This document shows, piece by piece, positions 61,782 through 64,000 of a DNA stretch of 64,000 nt (the first letter of the stretch is position 1; each line of letters starts with the position of its first letter). The stretch spans positions 3,266,501 to 3,330,500 of the forward strand of contig NZ_CP010535.1 of NCBI RefSeq assembly GCF_001430825.1. Reading direction: 5' to 3'. The position numbers and the translations under genes were made by a program. The notes below the pieces were generated by a model that was not told the origin of the DNA, did no database searches, and saw only the letters and a list, made by a program, of their open reading frames with translations. This stretch comes from Sediminicola sp. YIK13 (GTDB lineage: Bacteria > Bacteroidota > Bacteroidia > Flavobacteriales > Flavobacteriaceae).

Positions 61782-62165
61782 ATGGCACACGCACACAAAT
61801 TAGAAATATTTAGAGGTCTTTTAAAATTTAAGTCGAACACGCAAAAAATCTGGGGGGTATTGATATTTTTAACCCTGGTCACAGCAGTAGAGGTTGCCTT
61901 GGGTATAGCCAAGCCCGAAGCATTGACCAAATCCTATGTTTTGGGGATGAAATCGCTTAACTGGATATTCATCATATTGACCTTGGTAAAGGCATACTAT
62001 ATTGCATGGGACTTTATGCACTTGAGGGATGAGAAAAGCTCTTTGAGAAGAACTATAGTTTGGACTCCGATTTTCCTGGTGGCTTATCTGATATTTATCT
62101 TGTTGTTCGAGGCAGATTATATCTTTCAAGTATACAAGGAAGGTTTTATAAAATGGAATTTCTAA
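61782..62165 (+). CDS. Cytochrome c oxidase subunit IV family protein
   Basis: 127 residues, three transmembrane helices (about 25-43, 58-76 and 92-112). WDFMHLRDEKSSLRRTIVWT is the family mark of the prokaryotic subunit IV, which packs against subunit I/III and stabilises the oxidase. It opens with a His-containing MAHAHKLEIFRG. It lies 65 bases after the long coxC gene, and a terminator follows. Confidence 0.9.
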   Translation: MAHAHKLEIFRGLLKFKSNTQKIWGVLIFLTLVTAVEVALGIAKPEALTKSYVLGMKSLNWIFIILTLVKAYYIAWDFMHLRDEKSSLRRTIVWTPIFLVAYLIFILLFEADYIFQVYKEGFIKWNF

Positions 62166-62183
62166 CGTATAATTAACAGAATT

Positions 62184-62209
62184 AAAAGACGGTTTTTATA
62201 CCGTCTTTT
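62184..62209 (+). terminator. Terminator after coxIV
   Basis: AAAAGACGGT (62184-62193) pairs with ACCGTCTTTT (62200-62209). A perfect -7 element, TATTTTTG, follows directly at 62211-62218 and may start the next transcript. Confidence 0.8.
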
Positions 62210-62234
62210 TTATTTTTGTACCCTACCTTATAGC

Positions 62235-62867
62235 ATGAAAAAAGTATTTGTTTTAGTCGTTTTATTTATACTTCCCATTGTTGCCTATTTATTTTTTGCC
62301 TCGGGTATAAATAATTTTGGAAAGCTTCCCATTCTTACGGAAAAGGTATCCGATATTTCCATTATAGATCCGGCATATACCCTACAGGATAAAATTACCA
62401 TACTTGGTTTTTTGGGTGAGAATGTAGAGCTTAAAAAAGGGAATGCCTTTAATCTGAACCAAAAAATATATAAGCCTTTCTACGAATTCAACGATTTTCA
62501 ATTCGTCATGGTCATGCCCAAGGGCACAGAGGCAAAGGTGGAGGAATTGAAAAAAGATTTAGGAAGTCTGGGGGATATTTCCAAATGGAAGTTTATCTAT
62601 GGGGAACCAGAGGAAATAAAGTCCATGTTCGCCAGCTTACAAACAGATCTCACACTAGAGGACAACCTGAGTACATCTTTTGTTTTTATTGTGGATAAGG
62701 ATAAAAGCCTAAGAGGAAGAAAGGACGATGAAGGCAATGGCACCAAATATGGCTTTAATACCTCTTCAGTGGCCGATCTGAACAATAAGATGGAGGATGA
62801 CGTAAAAATCATTTTTGCGGAATATCGCATGGCCTTAAAGAAGAACAATGCCGAAAGAAGCAACTAA
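62235..62867 (+). CDS. Membrane-anchored, cysteine-free SCO-like protein
   Basis: 210 residues with one N-terminal anchor (about 4-24). The remainder resembles a thioredoxin/SCO fold by pattern: DKITILGFLG, then NLNQKIYKPFYEFNDFQFVM, WKFIYGEPEEIKSMFASLQ and VFIVDKDKSLRGR, matching the order strand-helix-strand-helix-strand seen in SCO proteins. It contains no cysteine, so it cannot bind copper by CxxxC or do redox exchange. It shares one base with the sco gene downstream (TAATG) and is thus likely to act with it in oxidase assembly. The family name is not known to me. Confidence 0.72.
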   Translation: MKKVFVLVVLFILPIVAYLFFASGINNFGKLPILTEKVSDISIIDPAYTLQDKITILGFLGENVELKKGNAFNLNQKIYKPFYEFNDFQFVMVMPKGTEAKVEELKKDLGSLGDISKWKFIYGEPEEIKSMFASLQTDLTLEDNLSTSFVFIVDKDKSLRGRKDDEGNGTKYGFNTSSVADLNNKMEDDVKIIFAEYRMALKKNNAERSN

Positions 62868-63592
62868 TGAAGAATAAATACACATATGTTTGGGTTTCAT
62901 TGATTGTGTTGATTTTCGGGATTATTTTTATTCCTAGGATCGTAGACCGTATACAGAGTGGTTCTATTGTGGAGAACGACCGCATGAACGTAAAGAACAA
63001 CAGCGGAGCCTTGTCGTATATCGAATTTAATGGCGAAAAAAGAAAGGTGCCTTCATTTTCATTGGTCAACCAAGATAGCCTAGTCATCACAGAAAAAGAT
63101 TATAGGGGCAAAGTGTATGTGGTAGAATTTTTCTTCACTACCTGTCCGAGTATTTGTCCGATAATGAACAAAAATTTGGTGGAGATTCAGGAAGAATTTA
63201 AAGATTTTCAAAATTTTGGAGTGGCTTCGTTTACCATTAATCCAGAGTACGACACCCCGACGGTTTTGAAGAAGTATGCCGAATCCTATGGGATAACTAA
63301 TATAGATTGGCATTTGTTGACCGGTAGTCATGAAGAAATCTACGACTTGGCCAATAACGGCTTCAATATTTTTGCGGCCCAAACACCCAATGCCCCTGGA
63401 GGTTTTGAACATTCGGGACTTTTTGCCTTGATTGATAAAAAAGGGTTTATCAGGTCCCGGGTCGATGACTTTGGAAACCCAATTATTTATTACAGGGGGA
63501 CTATCTCTGAATCTGAAGGTCAGAACGAACAGGGAGAAAAAGAACAGATTGCGATTTTAAAAGAGGATATTAAAAAATTATTGGAAGAATAG
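62867..63592 (+). CDS. SCO1/SenC family copper chaperone
   Basis: 241 residues, membrane anchor (about 7-24). Copper site CPSICP (Cys93, Cys97) in the FFFTTCPSICPIMNKNLVEI segment and the distal ligand His182 in GGFEHSGLFALID. It delivers copper to, or reduces, the CuA site of subunit II (coxB in this window). Its ATG overlaps the preceding stop by one base, and the DUF420 gene starts one base after its own stop. Confidence 0.95.
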   Translation: MKNKYTYVWVSLIVLIFGIIFIPRIVDRIQSGSIVENDRMNVKNNSGALSYIEFNGEKRKVPSFSLVNQDSLVITEKDYRGKVYVVEFFFTTCPSICPIMNKNLVEIQEEFKDFQNFGVASFTINPEYDTPTVLKKYAESYGITNIDWHLLTGSHEEIYDLANNGFNIFAAQTPNAPGGFEHSGLFALIDKKGFIRSRVDDFGNPIIYYRGTISESEGQNEQGEKEQIAILKEDIKKLLEE

Positions 63593-63593
63593 G

Positions 63594-64000
63594 ATGGATG
63601 CCATTGCTTTAAAAGAGAAGAAATTTAATAAACTTATCACCTTGGTTTCCGTGGTGATCCCAGTAGTGGTTGCTATCTTGTTTGGGGTAAAATTGCCGAA
63701 TGTGGAGCCACTTTCCTTTTTGCCGCCAATTTATGCGGCTACAAATGGGCTTACTGCCCTTTTGTTGATAGTTGCAGTCTGGGCCATAAAAAATGGAAAG
63801 AGAACGTTGCACCAGAATCTAATGACCACATGTATTGCATTGTCCTTGGCGTTCTTGGTCATGTACGTGGCCTATCATATGACCTCGGACTCCACAACCT
63901 TTGGAGGGGAAGGATGGATCAAATGGGTTTATTATTTTATACTGGTCACACATATCATTTTGTCCATAGCCATTATTCCTTTGGTATTGAGAACCTATGC
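63594..64000 (+). CDS. DUF420 membrane protein (3' end cut by window)
   Basis: The frame from ATG 63594 is open to the window end (135 codons visible). It begins MDAIALKEKKFNKLITLVSV and shows four hydrophobic segments (about 14-32, 41-64, 75-95 and 111-131). LPNVEPLSFLPPIYAATNGL, HQNLMTTCIALSLAFLVMYV and YYFILVTHIILSIAIIPLVL are typical of DUF420 (CtaM-like) proteins tied to oxidase assembly. It directly follows sco. Confidence 0.85.
   Translation, partial: MDAIALKEKKFNKLITLVSVVIPVVVAILFGVKLPNVEPLSFLPPIYAATNGLTALLLIVAVWAIKNGKRTLHQNLMTTCIALSLAFLVMYVAYHMTSDSTTFGGEGWIKWVYYFILVTHIILSIAIIPLVLRTY

Noticed and set aside
1-64000. CRISPR arrays, insertion sequences, prophage or integrases
   Set aside because: No regularly spaced repeats, transposase, integrase or phage structural gene was found; gene order looks like core chromosome throughout.

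Overview
The window reads as core chromosome of a marine-type Flavobacteriaceae bacterium (Bacteroidota); the genus cannot be fixed from sequence alone. Evidence: low-GC DNA; -7 promoter elements of the TAnnTTTG type (often with TTG about 17-20 bases upstream) and little Shine-Dalgarno sequence; a SusC/SusD pair; a complete alternative complex III (actABCDEF) followed by coxBA; the gliding/type IX secretion protein SprA between ruvA and gcvH; and Bacteroidota families such as DUF2723, DUF2807 and SPOR lipid-era small proteins. No phage, insertion sequence, CRISPR array or other island was seen.

Layout. 1-2.3 kb: end of an M61 peptidase, then a small membrane protein/HTH regulator pair with a palindromic operator. 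2.3-5.4 kb (minus): rplM-rpsI-rpsB-tsf. 5.7-11.1 kb: a lipocalin-like lipoprotein and a SusC/SusD uptake pair without adjacent enzymes. 11.6-17.6 kb: polA, glycosylasparaginase, cutC and a membrane metallophosphoesterase. 17.7-21.3 kb: a cysteine-less thioredoxin-like protein and a DUF2723 glycosyltransferase-like membrane protein. 21.5-22.4 kb: tRNA-Gln, a 51-codon membrane protein and what look like two pieces of a decayed PepSY-like gene. 22.4-27.0 kb: rimP-nusA-infB with a terminator-like hairpin in the leader. 27.1-39.3 kb: a SPOR protein, then actABCDEF-coxBA. 39.5-48.3 kb: DUF2807 protein, ruvB, P450, queG, an MFS sugar-type transporter, maeB, ruvA. 48.3-58.0 kb: sprA, gcvH, VanZ-like protein, two tonB paralogues. 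58.1-64 kb: an MBL-fold enzyme (minus), then ctaB, two coxC genes, coxIV, a cysteine-free SCO-like protein, sco and a cut-off DUF420 gene.

How it works together. The largest theme is aerobic respiration: ACIII takes electrons from menaquinol to c-type hemes and passes them to the aa3 oxidase encoded by coxBA, coxC and coxIV; ctaB makes heme O for it, and sco/DUF420 proteins serve its assembly. The second theme is the outer membrane: SusCD, two TonB proteins and SprA. The rest is translation, transcription and repair housekeeping.

The most interesting points are: the same helix-hairpin-helix tail on ribosomal protein S2 and on ActC; two thioredoxin-fold proteins lacking the redox cysteines; histidine-rich segments in ActF and CoxA; structured leaders in the ribosomal and nusA operons; and the split PepSY-like remnant. 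I do not see a convincing wholly new multi-gene system.
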